Origin: Melitaea cinxia
Taxonomy: Eukaryota; Arthropoda; Insecta; Lepidoptera; Nymphalidae
Reading direction: 5' to 3'
Assembly: GCF_905220565.1 (NCBI RefSeq)
Contig: NC_059418.1
Coordinates: 12,053,941 to 12,117,940 of the forward strand
DNA: 64,000 bases
Position 1 is the first letter of the stretch; each line of letters opens with the position of its first letter. This document shows, one piece after another, positions 54,450-64,000 of the stretch. The notes beneath the pieces are model-generated. The model was not told the origin of the DNA. It was given only the letters and a program-made list of their open reading frames with translations, and did not search any database. Position numbers and translations under genes: made by a program.

Positions 54450-56990
54450 ATGTCGGGGAGCATTACGAGGTAAGAGTTTTTAATTTTTGTGTAGCAATTA
54501 ATATATTCCCCTTTTTATATTCCATAATATATTTGAAATACCGCGGACTGACTAATTACATATTTTTAGCAAACCAGATACTTAAATTATTTACCTATTT
54601 CAGACGACACGGTGTGTCTCAAAGAATTCAAAGTATGATAGATCTAGCCAATCATGCAAACGAGCAGACGAACAATAAAACCAGCACCCTAAAAAAGAAA
54701 AATTGCAGTGAACACACCTTTGTTGATAGTCTCTACAGCATAAACCAGGATTATTCTATGACATCCGAAGTTTTCCAAAATTTCTGCGAAACGCAAATTA
54801 CAGGTACCTCGCATCATTTTCATAACATAAGTAATATAATTAATACTTTAAAAATGTCTAATAGTTACCAACCAGAACATGTTTCTAGTCAAGAAAACAT
54901 AAACTTAATGTGTGATGAATCGATGCTAATAAGTCCGGCTCAGAGTTGCAGTTGTGATTATGATTCTGATGATTCAGTCAAAGATAAAGACTACATACCC
55001 ACTGATAAAGATGACACAAACAGTGACGATACAGACGATGATTTTGTTAAATCACAAAATCCTCAAATCCTTAGAAGGCCTTCTGTAAATAATCTTGCTA
55101 CCAAATTGGCTTCTATAGGACCAGTAAAACCTTTTCGACGGCATTCAATGAAAGCAAGGACGTTACGGCCTTGTGTTGATATTGCGCCATTACAAAAACG
55201 TCGTATGACCATCGATGCGTCTTTTTTAAAAGGATTGGAAAAGACCACCCAAGAATCAACTAAAGCGCAACCCAAGCGGCGAAAGTATAGTACGAGTTTA
55301 AAAGAAAGAAAATTAGAAAAGCAGAGACGAAAATTAAATCAACATAAAGTAAAAATTGGTTGTGACAATAAGTGTAGAAAAAAATGTTCATCAGTCTTTA
55401 CAACTGATGAACGTGAAGAAATAAACAGAAAATTTTGGCTAATGACACATACAGAGACTAGAATTTTTGTAAGATCTAATTATGTGGTGGCCATTCCTAA
55501 AAGGAAGTATACTAATGAACCAAAGCGTAATCCGAGAAGGTCTTTTACGTTGCCGAAAGGCGATGGGACTCTCGTTTCTGTATGTAAAATATTTTTCTTA
55601 ACAACTTTAGGATTTGAAAAACACAATGACTACATTTTATCCAACTGCCTTGATACAAGTAACGATACTGACAAACGTGGTAAACATACTAAAACACCAA
55701 AATTTGACCGACAAATTATTACAGAACATATTGAAACATTCAATCCATCAGCGCCGCATTACCGTCGTGAACATGCTCCAAATCGTCGCTATTTGACAAG
55801 TGAAGTTAACGTTAATTACATGTACAAAGACTTTTGTTCAAAGCATCCCGACATAAAAATTGGATACGAACTGTACAGAACACACTTGAAAAGCATGAAT
55901 ATATCGTTTGCCAAACTTGGGAATGAGGAATGCGAGCTTTGCGAAACTTATAAGTTACATACTCGCGATACACGACATGATGCTCGCGAAGAAATAATAA
56001 CCAATTGTGACCAATGTGCAACATGGGCTACTCATCACAAGAAATATAAGTACGCTAGACAATTATATGATTCACATAAATCTTTGAAACAAAATACTGA
56101 CGAAATATATTTTAGCAGTGACTTGGAGAAGGTCATAATGTTACCAAGGCTCGACTCATTTAAATCCGTCATATTTTGTCCAAGATTAACAGCATTTAAT
56201 CAAACTTTCGCTCCAGTTGGAAAAATCACGAAAGATTCAAAGCCATTTGCAGCTATTTGGCACGACGCTATCGCTGGGAGAAAGCAAGAAGACATTATGA
56301 GTGCCTATTATAACTTTTTTTTACGTTTTCGTGATGTCAAAAAAATAAATATTTGGATGGATAATTGCACGGCTCAAAACAAAAACTGGCTTTTTTTTTT
56401 CTCTGTTAACTGATCTTATTAATAGTGATGTGATTGCTACCGAACAAATGACATTATATTATTTTGAACCGGGACATACATTTATGAGTTGTGACCAATT
56501 CCATCATCAAGTGGAGCTCTCTATGAAAAAAAAGGGCAGGATTTATGATTTTACTGATTTCGAAGAAGCTGTAGGGTCAGCTAATAATGGTAAAGTAATC
56601 TTAAAATCTCTACAGCCTCAAGACTTTATTGACTATACAAATAATATATCAGACAGACGTATCCAAAATGCCAACCCTAGGGTTTATCTCAAAAATATAT
56701 CTCAAATTCGTTTCATTAGATCAAGCTTTGATCTACACTACAAAAATGATTTTGCTGAAAACTACAAAACGATGAAATTTTTGAATGACAAGTTTTTAAA
56801 AAACCCGCAGCTAGGAATAAGATTTCGTTCACTACCCAAAGGAATAGAGAGAGATCGGAAACAAAATATAATTGATAAACTATCACCTATCATACCAAAG
56901 CATAAACTATTTTTTTGGCAAAATTTACCAACTTGTGGCGATAGCGAAAGTCTTGAAGCACAAAAAAAGAAAACAAGAATCACTAATTAA
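54450..56990 (+). pseudogene. Transposase gene with one intron and one frameshift
   Basis: Start chosen at ATG 54450, not the upstream ATG 54407. From 54450, exon 1 (54450-54469, MSGSIT plus AG) splices at GTAAGA to TTTCAG/A at 54603/54604 and enters the long frame in phase. Exon 2 is open to 56413. A Ser/Asp acidic stretch (SDDSVKDKD region) and a basic region (KRRKYSTSLKERKLEKQRRK) come first. Then come Cys motifs CDNKCRKKC, ECELCETYKLH and CDQC...H, and the catalytic part: SSDLEKVIMLPRL (Asp at 56120), IWHDAIAGR and WMDNCTAQNKNW (Asp at 56360). In a T10 run at about 56390-56400 the frame is lost; a frame offset by one continues to TAA at 56990 with FEPGHTFMSCDQFHHQVE (Asp 56493 or Glu 56514, third acidic residue). 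Otherwise no stops. The frameshift could be real or a sequencing error. AATAAA at 57510. Confidence 0.8.
54470..54603 (+). other. 134-base intron in the transposase gene
   Basis: ACGAG/GTAAGAG donor and TACCTATTTCAG/ACG acceptor; very AT-rich. Reading through it gives an artificial hydrophobic N-terminus (FLYSIIYLKYRG). Splicing joins ATG 54450 to the long frame in phase 2. Confidence 0.7.
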
Positions 56991-58587
56991 TAAGATATAC
57001 CTAACAGCCATTTATAATTATTGAGACTGATTATACTTAAAATATGTTCTAGTGAATGCCATATAATCTTTGTTTAAATAACTTACTTACTAGTACTATC
57101 TGTAAGATATAAAGCACAAAGTTCCTTAAAGCAATCTGTGATTTAAACGAATGTCTTTTTGATAATATTAATGAGTAGTGTTACGTGATTGAAATTTTTA
57201 TTATTGTCAAAACGCAAATATTGCCGCTATGGAAATAGTGCCTTAAAATAACTTTCCCATTATTTGATTGTTTAGTAAGTTAAGAAAATTAATCAAGGCT
57301 GTGCTAGTGGTAATTTTGAAATCCTATAATACTGTTGATTTTTAAGTGTTAAGGTGAAATAATAATTAATAATATGTTATTCATAATGAATAAAAGAAGA
57401 ACTGTTAATTTATTTTTGAGATAACATTTTTTTTGTTGCTGTTTTTACAAATTGCTGCAGTTTATGTTTAATGATAAGTGAAGGAACCTTTTATAGTTAT
57501 AATTTTTTAATAAAATTTGATTTAATTTTCATACTGCATTTTATTTAATCTTCCAGTTTTTTAATATGAGATGCTTAGCTATAAAGATGTTAGTAACAAT
57601 CGAAGTAAGAGTTGCCTTTTTTTAGCTTAGTAAGCAAGTATATGTTTTTACAAAAGTTATTTTATTTTTCGGTAACACTTAGCTTAAAAGAGTCTTAGGT
57701 GCTTTAGCCTCTTTTTACGAAAGGTATTTATGTATAAAATTAAGAAAAATCTTAGCTACAAAACAGTTAATTGACTTAACGATTTTATAGTTAAGCATTT
57801 CAGGATAAATCTATCAAACATTACTAACCTTACATATTTAAAGAAAATGCTTAACTAAAGAGTCTCTAAGTGTAGGTTAGAGACATTTTAGTGCGGCAAT
57901 CAATGTCAAAAAATATGTGTATTGCTTAGCTAAACCAAAATTCCTTGTTTTATAAATAATTCAAAGTATATTTCTGCGTAGAAAACATCCTAAATGATGC
58001 AGGAAAGTATTTGTTTAAATTATATCCAACAATCACTGATCTATGTATAATAGTTTTCTAAAAACAACGATTCCCGCGTTTTTTGCGTTTTTCTCTAAAA
58101 TCACTTTTTGGGGTTAACGTGGTTTTAGTTAAAGGACGGCAGAGTTATGCGATATAATACAACGTAGGTCGACAAAAAAAGCGTCAAGTAAAACGCATTA
58201 TTAGATATAACTCGCGAAGTAGTTGTTAGATCTTAAATAAATTTAAATGGGACCAATTGACACGCACCACATTTCGATTAAAAAAATTTTGTCGAAATCG
58301 GTCCACACGGTCAAAAGTCCTGATGTAACATACAAAAAAAAAAAACAGTCGAATTGAGAACCTCCTCATTTTTTGGAAGTCGGTTAAAAATAAAGTTTAC
58401 TAGTGTTTACTAGTCTGAATTTAAAATATTTTTTTCCAAAGTCTCTATTGTGGACCCCGCGGGGCTGTAGCCCCGGTCCCCTAAGTCCGGTTTTGTCAAT
58501 GTTCCCTTAGTTTCTACTGTTGCTTATGTTGTTTCATAGAATTCTTTAAGACGACGCAGAAATTATTTCAATTGATTCAGATTGATT

Positions 58588-58660
58588 CAGTCTATAACAT
58601 CCCACTGCTGGGCATGGGCCTCTTTCTTCACGTAAAGCATCGGGGCTTAATCGATTTGAT
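58588..58660 (-). mobile_element. tRNA-derived SINE, 3' end fragment
   Basis: TATAACATCCCACTGCTGGG to ATCGGGGCTTAATCG. Confidence 0.55.
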
Positions 58661-58847
58661 AAATAATATATTAATAAAAAACTCTCAGAAGTAATTAAAA
58701 GAAAAGAATGAGGAAAACAAAGAATAGGGGAATATGGAGTAAGCTGGAGGAGGCCTGTACCAGTGTGGGGTTCCAATAACAGAATAAAAGTATATTTATT
58801 TGAATACAAAATATTTTTTGTAAGGTTGTTAGAAATAAAAGACATTT

Positions 58848-59580
58848 CTTTTATCACTATCACTACATAGTATAAAACAAAGTCGCTTTCTCTGTCCCTG
58901 CACATGTATGTACGCTTAAATCTTTAAAACTACGCAACGGATTTTGATGCAGTTCTTTTTAATAGATAGATTGATTCAAGAGGAAGGTTTATATGTATAA
59001 TAACATCCATTAAATAGTGGAGAAATACTGTTATTTTTGAGTTTTCTAATGTTATGTCGTAAATAATTATTATTTTTTCGCTTAAATTGCAAACACAGGC
59101 TGAACCTTACGAGATTTTTTAAAAATAATGTACTAAGTATTGTACACATTGAAAAGGTCTACAGAAAACTCCGCGATGGTATATACCTATCTCTTATGGA
59201 TATCCCACAATAACATTTTTTTGTCATTTACTTTTTACGACAAATAATGGCTCATTTTCGAAGCGATTTTAACCAAAACAACATTAATCCTTATCCAATT
59301 AAATACCTTAAATACATTGTTGATTTAATATAGATCTATATGGCCCTTTACAGCAAATGATTTAAATGAATATTTTCGAAGATATTACAGATTTAAAAAT
59401 CGCGGTACGTAGCGTTTGCGGCGGTTCCGGCCGGCTTTTACTCTTAAGTTAACGCGTGCGGGCCACGGGCAGTAATGAATAAATCAAAACTACTGGATCG
59501 ATTTTAATCATTTTTTCAGTGAATGACATAGGCTATAATTATATTTTATACCCGTGCGAAGCCGGAGCGGGTCGCTAGTT
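58848..59580 (-). mobile_element. Repeat K, about 730 bp
   Basis: Full-length reversed copy: TATAAAACAAAGTCGCTTTC to GCGAAGCCGGAGCGGGTCGC. The GCGGGCCACGGGCAGTAATG block is intact. Confidence 0.65.
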
Positions 59581-59651
59581 CAATATATTTCCTTATCATT
59601 ACATTTTTAAATATAAAAAAGACAAATAAAATAATTTAAAAATATAAAAAT

Positions 59652-59965
59652 AGTAGTCCTCTGCTGGCAGGTTCAGGCCCAGGCCACCGATAGTTAAGGT
59701 TCCAGGCTGAGGAACTTCCTCATTTGAATCTGATCCTTGATCCAACAGTCAAGCGAGAGTTCTAATAGACCATTGACCGACACAACAATAGGAACATAGG
59801 CAAGGTCTAAATATTCACTTCATTTTTTTTTCACCTTTACGAGATTATCGTCATGTGGAACTGTAATGTCAACAATAATTGATCGGCGCGCTGATCGGTC
59901 TACTAGTACTATATCAGGTTTATTTTCTGCAATAAACCTGTCAGTGACAATGGACCGATCTCAGT
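59652..59965 (-). pseudogene. C-terminal remnant of an R2-like LINE (endonuclease region)
   Basis: Minus-strand frame reads DRSIVTDRFIAENKPDIVLV, then DRSARRSIIVDITVPHDDNL. After a break, SLDCWIKDQIQMRKFLSLEP follows. The PDIVLVDR and IIVDITVPHD strings are typical of the restriction-like endonuclease region of R2-type LINEs; this is recognition from memory. Frameshifted and truncated, so dead. Confidence 0.55.
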
Positions 59966-60047
59966 AGAGCAATGCACGAGTACTTCAAAACACATTATTA
60001 TTATGATTATTGTTATCATTAAATAAATTTATCTACGATTGATAGCC

Positions 60048-60140
60048 TTATCATAATTAAAATAAAATAAACCGTTTTCGCATTGTCACACCGAACGCTA
60101 AACTGATAATTCCAAAAAGATTATGTTTAACATATATAAA
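60048..60140 (+). promoter_or_regulatory. Promoter of the second protease gene: GATA motif and TATA box
   Basis: TTATCA (reverse TGATAA) at 60048 and 60012, and TATATAAA at 60133-60140, 36 bases before the ATG. Transcription should start around 60160-60168, giving a very short 5' UTR, as is common for digestive protease genes. Confidence 0.5.
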
Positions 60141-60175
60141 GTCAATCATCAAACGCCAGTCACCACACTCTCGCA

Positions 60176-63100
60176 ATGAAGCTATTCCTGTTCCTCGCCG
60201 GGCTCGCCCTCGTCAGCGCCAGAGCACCCTACGTGCCCATCCTCACGGACTATCACGAACAGATCGGTATCCCGGAGGCGGCCAGGATCCAGAAGGCTGA
60301 AGGAGCGGTGGACTTCGATGGCAACAGGATCGTAGGAGGATCGCCAGCTGGCCTGGGTGCTCACCCTTATGCCGTGAGTAATTTTAATAATTATAATATA
60401 ACTTTGATATAGATTAATTATAATATAACTTTGATATAGATATATAGGTTTTAAATAAATTTTAATAATTATAATATAAAAAACGTTACACCAGATTTGC
60501 AAAGCACATAACTGAAAAAAAAATCAAACAACTCACTCATAATCTTACTTTCAGCCGAGTTTAGCTTTTCACATATAGATCTGTACATACCTGTTAAAAT
60601 TATTGCATAGAACGCGTGTAAAGTTAGCGTAATTCTGAAAATCTTACTAAACATGCCGCAATTTAGGGATTACAATCAAAATCAAAAATAAATTTTACAA
60701 TTTTTACAAAATTTTACAATTACATTTAAAAGAAATTAGTAGTTAATGGTTAATGTAGATTCTGCAGAGAAGAATCGACAAGAAACTCCGCAGTTAATCA
60801 TGTCAAAAAACTTTGTTTTGTGATTAAAAAAATTATACATCTTGCGTGAGTACTTAAATCGTTTCCTAGTGGGTAAACTTCGATAAATTAGCAACTTCGC
60901 TCTTCCGTAACTCAGTACTAAGGCTATATTTAATATACATCTCACGTCGTAGGCTGGACTGCTCATATCTGGTAATCTGGGCACGTCGATGTGCGGCGCC
61001 TCTCTCGTCACGAACACTCGCCTAGTCACCGCTGCCCACTGCTGGCGTACGGGCAGTTTCCAGGGTAACTCCTTGGTTGTTGTGCTCGGCTCCACTCGAC
61101 TCTTCTCCGGTGGTACCAGGATCACAACCAGCCACGTTCAAATTCACGCCAGCTATAACCAGAGCCTCTTAACCAATGACATCGGCGTCATTTCTATCAG
61201 ACATGTCAATTATAACGGTAAGTATATCTAAACTCATACCCATATACACTCTATGTTGTTTATAACGAAGAAATGTGCCAGTGTTATTTGTTTCTTAGAC
61301 TCCTATTAGCATAGACGTAAGGCTAAATAGGACATGGCCCGAGTTGGCGTTCTGCGACGGGCGTCGCAAGCCGAGCATACGTACCTACTAGGGATGTAAA
61401 TAAGTTTGCTCGCAAACGAAAAAAAAAACCGACTTCAATTACATCGACGGGTAATACAACGTAGATCGAAGAAAAAATAGTCAAGTAACTACGCGTTATC
61501 AAAGATTACTCAAAAAGTAGTTATCAGATCTCGATGAAATTTAAATAAGACCACATGATAAACATCAGCTTTCGATTAAATTAAAAATTATCAAAATCGG
61601 TACACCTAGTAAAAAGTTATTGCGGATTTTCAAGAGTTTTCCTTGATTTCTCTGGGACCCCATTATCAGGTCCTGGTTTCCCATGGTACTAAATTAGGGA
61701 TATATGCTTTCCAACAAAGAAAGAATTATTAAGCGGGGTACATCCAGAAGAAAGTTATGCGGTATAATACAACGTAGGTCGACAAAAAAAGCGTCAAGTA
61801 AAAACGCATTATTAGATATAATTCGAAAAGTAGTTGTTAGATCTCAAATAAATTTAAATGGGACCAATTGACACACACCACCTTTCGATTAAAAAAAAAT
61901 TGTCGAAATCGGTCCACCCGGTCAAAAGTTCTGATGTAACATACATTAAAAAAAATACAGTCGAATTGAGAACCTCCTCCTTTTTTGGAAGTCGGTTAGA
62001 AATAGAAAATAAATTAAAAATTTGTGGAATGGGTGACTTGAAAAACAAGGTCAGCCGAAATATATAGGTAGTTAGTAGTAGTTATGGGTGTCGTTAGTTT
62101 TATCGAATATTATATAAAAACTAGCCATATTTTATTAACCGACTTCCAAAAAGGAGGATGTTGTCAATTCGACTGTATTTTTTTTAATGTATGTTACATC
62201 AGAACTTTTGACCGGGTGGACCGATTTCAACAAATTTTATTTTAATCGAAAGGTGGTGTGTGCCAATTGATCCAATTTAAATTTATTTGAGATCTAACTA
62301 CTACTTTTCAAGCTATATCGAATAATGCGTTTTTACTTGACGCTTTTTTCGTCGACCTACGTTGTATTATACCGCATAACTTTCTACTGGATGTACCGAT
62401 TTTGATAATTCTTTTTTTGTTGAAAAGGGGATATCCCTAGTTTGGGTACCATGATAAGGAAACCACGATCTGATGATAGGATCCTAGAGAAATCGAGGGA
62501 AACTCTTGAAAATCCGCAATAACTTTTTACTGGGCGTACCGATTTTGATAATTATTTTTTTGTTGGAAAGAAGATACTCCTAGTTTAGTACCATTATAAG
62601 GAAACCAGGATCTGATAATGGGATCCCAGAGAAATTGAGGGAACTTCTTGAAAATCCGCAATAACTTTTTACTGGGTATACCGATTTTAATAATTTTTAA
62701 TTTAATCGAAAGCTGATGTTTATCATGTGGTCACATATAAATTTTATTGAGATCTGATAACTACTTTTTGAGTAATCTTTGATAACGCGTAGTTACTTGA
62801 CTATTTTTTCGTCGATCTACGTTGTATTACTCGTCGATGTGATTGAAGTCGGTTTCTTTTCGTTTGCGAGCAAACACAATTATTTCTCACTTGTCATCAG
62901 ACGGACCGTATCGTGGATTACCATCACAGTGATATCAAAAACCCTCACTGGACATCCCCTTGTAGCATTTATTTTAGTATTCACTGTAACTGTTAATATC
63001 CTAATTATGAGAAGAGATAGCTCAGTGGTGACAGTTACTGACTGTAGTATGTAACTGTGGCTTTGATCCCCATTGATGGCAAATGTTTTGTTCAAACACA

Positions 63101-63278
63101 AGTTTGTCGTGGTCAAATCCTCGCCCTACTTCAAGCCAATCAGTATAACACCGTTACATCGCTATTTGTTTATTTTCAGATAACATCCGTAACATCGAGC
63201 TACCATCCGGTCTCTTTCTCATCATGACGTACGCTGGACAAAATGCAGTCGTCGTGGGCTACGGCAGAACCTCCGACT
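60176..63278 (+). CDS. Chymotrypsin-like serine protease (S1), first three exons; gene runs past the window
   Basis: Exons 60176-60373, 60953-61217 and 63180-63278. Donors are GTGAGT, GTAAGT and GTGAGT; acceptors are GTCGTAG and TATTTTCAG. Phases (0, 1, 1) and exon lengths (198, 265, 99) match the homologue at 37116 (198, 268, 99). The signal peptide is MKLFLFLAGLALVSA; propeptide ends at Arg51; mature start [15 protein letters not shown]. His95 is intact (TAAHCW, 61037) and Asp142 is intact (TNDIGVISI). The Ser-bearing exon 4 and the last exon are beyond 64000, so activity cannot be confirmed from the window. 187 residues are present. Expected to be a secreted digestive endopeptidase zymogen activated after Arg51. 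Introns hold family A copies and a SINE. Confidence 0.85.
61402..62002 (+). repeat. Family A repeat in intron 2
   Basis: TAAGTTTGCTCGCAAACGAA to GGAAGTCGGTTAGAAATAG. The hairpin arm lacks one base at its left foot. Confidence 0.75.
62132..62883 (-). repeat. Family A repeat with duplicated core in intron 2
   Basis: Reversed copy 130 bases after the previous one; two cores (62465 and 62605). The inverted pair spans 1.5 kb of the intron. Confidence 0.75.
63013..63120 (+). mobile_element. tRNA-derived SINE head
   Basis: AGATAGCTCAGTGGTGACAG (A box) and TGGCTTTGATCCCCATTG (diverged B box), then CACAAGTTTGTCGTGGTCAA. A different subfamily from 7713. Confidence 0.5.
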
Positions 63279-63347
63279 GTGAGTGATGAGTCATTTGTAA
63301 AACGAACTCTCTGTCTTTGGTAGTAACTGAAATGGACTGAAAAAAGC

Positions 63348-63371
63348 ATCATCATCATCATCATCATCATT

Positions 63372-63402
<31 letters not shown>

Positions 63403-63714
63403 CCACCTCAGCCTACCACAGTCCACTGCTGGACATAGGCCTCCACAAGTTCACGGCAAAAATGGTGTGAACTCATGTGTTTTGCCCGGTTGGTGACTGC
63501 AGGACCGCAGGCAGTCGCACCAAAGACGCTGCTGCCTGTCTTTGGTGCATTTCATTGTATTTTAAAGCCAGCAGTTGGATGGTTATCCCGCCATCGGTCG
63601 GCTTTTTTAAGTCCCAATGTAGTAATGGAACTGTGTTATCCCTTAGTCGCCTCTTATGACACCCACGTGAACAGAGGGGGTGGCTTTATTCTTTAAAGCC
63701 GTAACCACACAGCA
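63348..63714 (-). mobile_element. LINE 3'-end repeat with long (CAT)n tail
   Basis: About 17 CAT/TAT units, then CCACCTCAGCCTACCACAGT to CCGTAACCACACAGCAC. Lies in the intron after exon 3 of the protease gene. The poly-Met open frame on the minus strand is a product of the tail. Confidence 0.75.
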
Positions 63715-63764
63715 CAAAAGCAAAGACGTAAGTATATTTGTGATTCGAAACATAAAGCACAGCT

Positions 63765-63975
63765 ATCCGATGCAGGCTGTATTGCTGGATATCATGTTCA
63801 AGGAGCAACCCAACGCGGGAAGCACCTCGACCTTACAGATTAACAGCTAAGCGATACTGCTCTCAGCTGGTGTTGAGTCCCTGTGGTGAGTAAGGGAGCC
63901 AGTGCTCCTGGGGAGGATCGGGGGAGATTCCAAAACACGCTTGCAATGCTCCTGGCATCCACCTCCTGCAGGTGT
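63765..63975 (+). mobile_element. Dispersed repeat D
   Basis: GGAAGCACCTCGACCTTACA to AAACACGCTTGCAATGCTCC, then the CCTGCAGGTGTCCACAAGC end. Confidence 0.55.
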
Positions 63976-64000
63976 CCACAAGCAAATGGATCCGTTTGCC

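Larger units (their letters stand above)
53726..58142 (+). mobile_element. Complete cut-and-paste DNA transposon, 4417 bp
   Basis: The terminal inverted repeats are CTGCCGTCCTTTAACTA-type. The left 32 bases (from 53726) and the reverse complement of the right end (to 58142) agree at 30 of 32. AGTT at 53722-53725 and 58143-58146 is a 4-bp target-site duplication, confirmed by intact family A copies that have it once. One transposase gene fills the centre. A CTTAGCT heptamer recurs near both ends. The 4-bp duplication and transposase style fit Sola-type or a similar superfamily; I cannot fix which. Insertion postdates the host repeat copy. Confidence 0.9.
53222..58391 (+). repeat. Family A repeat split by a DNA transposon
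   Basis: Left part 53222-53725 and right part 58143-58391 make one copy with a duplicated core. The uninterrupted family sequence AGAAAGTTATGCGGTATAAT shows the insertion point. Confidence 0.85.

Noticed and set aside
55063..55275. Minus-strand frames inside the transposase gene (also 55812, 56762)
   Set aside because: Antisense shadows of a long, motif-bearing plus-strand frame.
63200..63406. Poly-methionine open frame on the minus strand
   Set aside because: Translation of the (CAT)n tail of a LINE-end repeat, overlapping a real protease exon on the other strand.

Overview
The window looks like nuclear DNA from a moth or butterfly. It is AT-rich, its genes are broken into short GT-AG exons, and most of it is interspersed repeats: tRNA-derived SINEs, LINE tails, MITEs and foldback repeats. 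It also carries a head-to-tail pair of secreted chymotrypsin-like (S1) protease genes of the kind found in lepidopteran midgut. The organism call rests on protein and repeat style read by eye, with no database search.

Four host gene models can be supported. (1) The 5' part of a small secreted-protein gene on the minus strand, with TATA box and signal-peptide exon at about 4.6-4.7 kb; its exons run off the left edge. (2) An unrecognised minus-strand gene, 16057-32023, rebuilt from nine phase-compatible exons encoding about 527 lysine/glutamate-rich residues; its 5' end was not found. (3) A complete five-exon S1 protease homologue, 37116-42524 plus, 290 residues, with catalytic His replaced by Arg and catalytic Ser by Val but the cysteines kept: a pseudoprotease. 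(4) Its paralogue from 60176 plus, which keeps His and Asp; three exons are present and the rest lies past the right edge. Genes 3 and 4 share exon lengths, intron phases and the N-terminus, so they arose by duplication.

Transposable elements fill the rest. A complete 4.4-kb cut-and-paste transposon (53726-58142) has near-perfect 32-bp inverted ends, a 4-bp AGTT target duplication and a transposase gene with one intron and one frameshift; it sits inside a copy of the commonest local repeat. A 5'-truncated Jockey/CR1-type LINE (34419-36624) keeps an open reverse-transcriptase frame of about 599 codons. Smaller LINE remnants include an R2-like C-terminus, an RTE/CR1-like tail and a Jockey-like relic with another LINE tail nested in it. 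A foldback repeat with a GTTTGC-TC-GCAAAC hairpin at one end occurs about 20 times. Two copies of another dispersed element carry arrays of a 282-bp monomer (4 and 9 junctions). A 760-bp element has 177-bp inverted arms differing at one base. A 5S rRNA-like sequence is embedded between MITE ends.

I found no prokaryotic features, CRISPR arrays or viral genes. The strongest biological points are the doubly inactivated protease beside a canonical paralogue, the unrecognised nine-exon gene, and the recently inserted DNA transposon with a spliced transposase.
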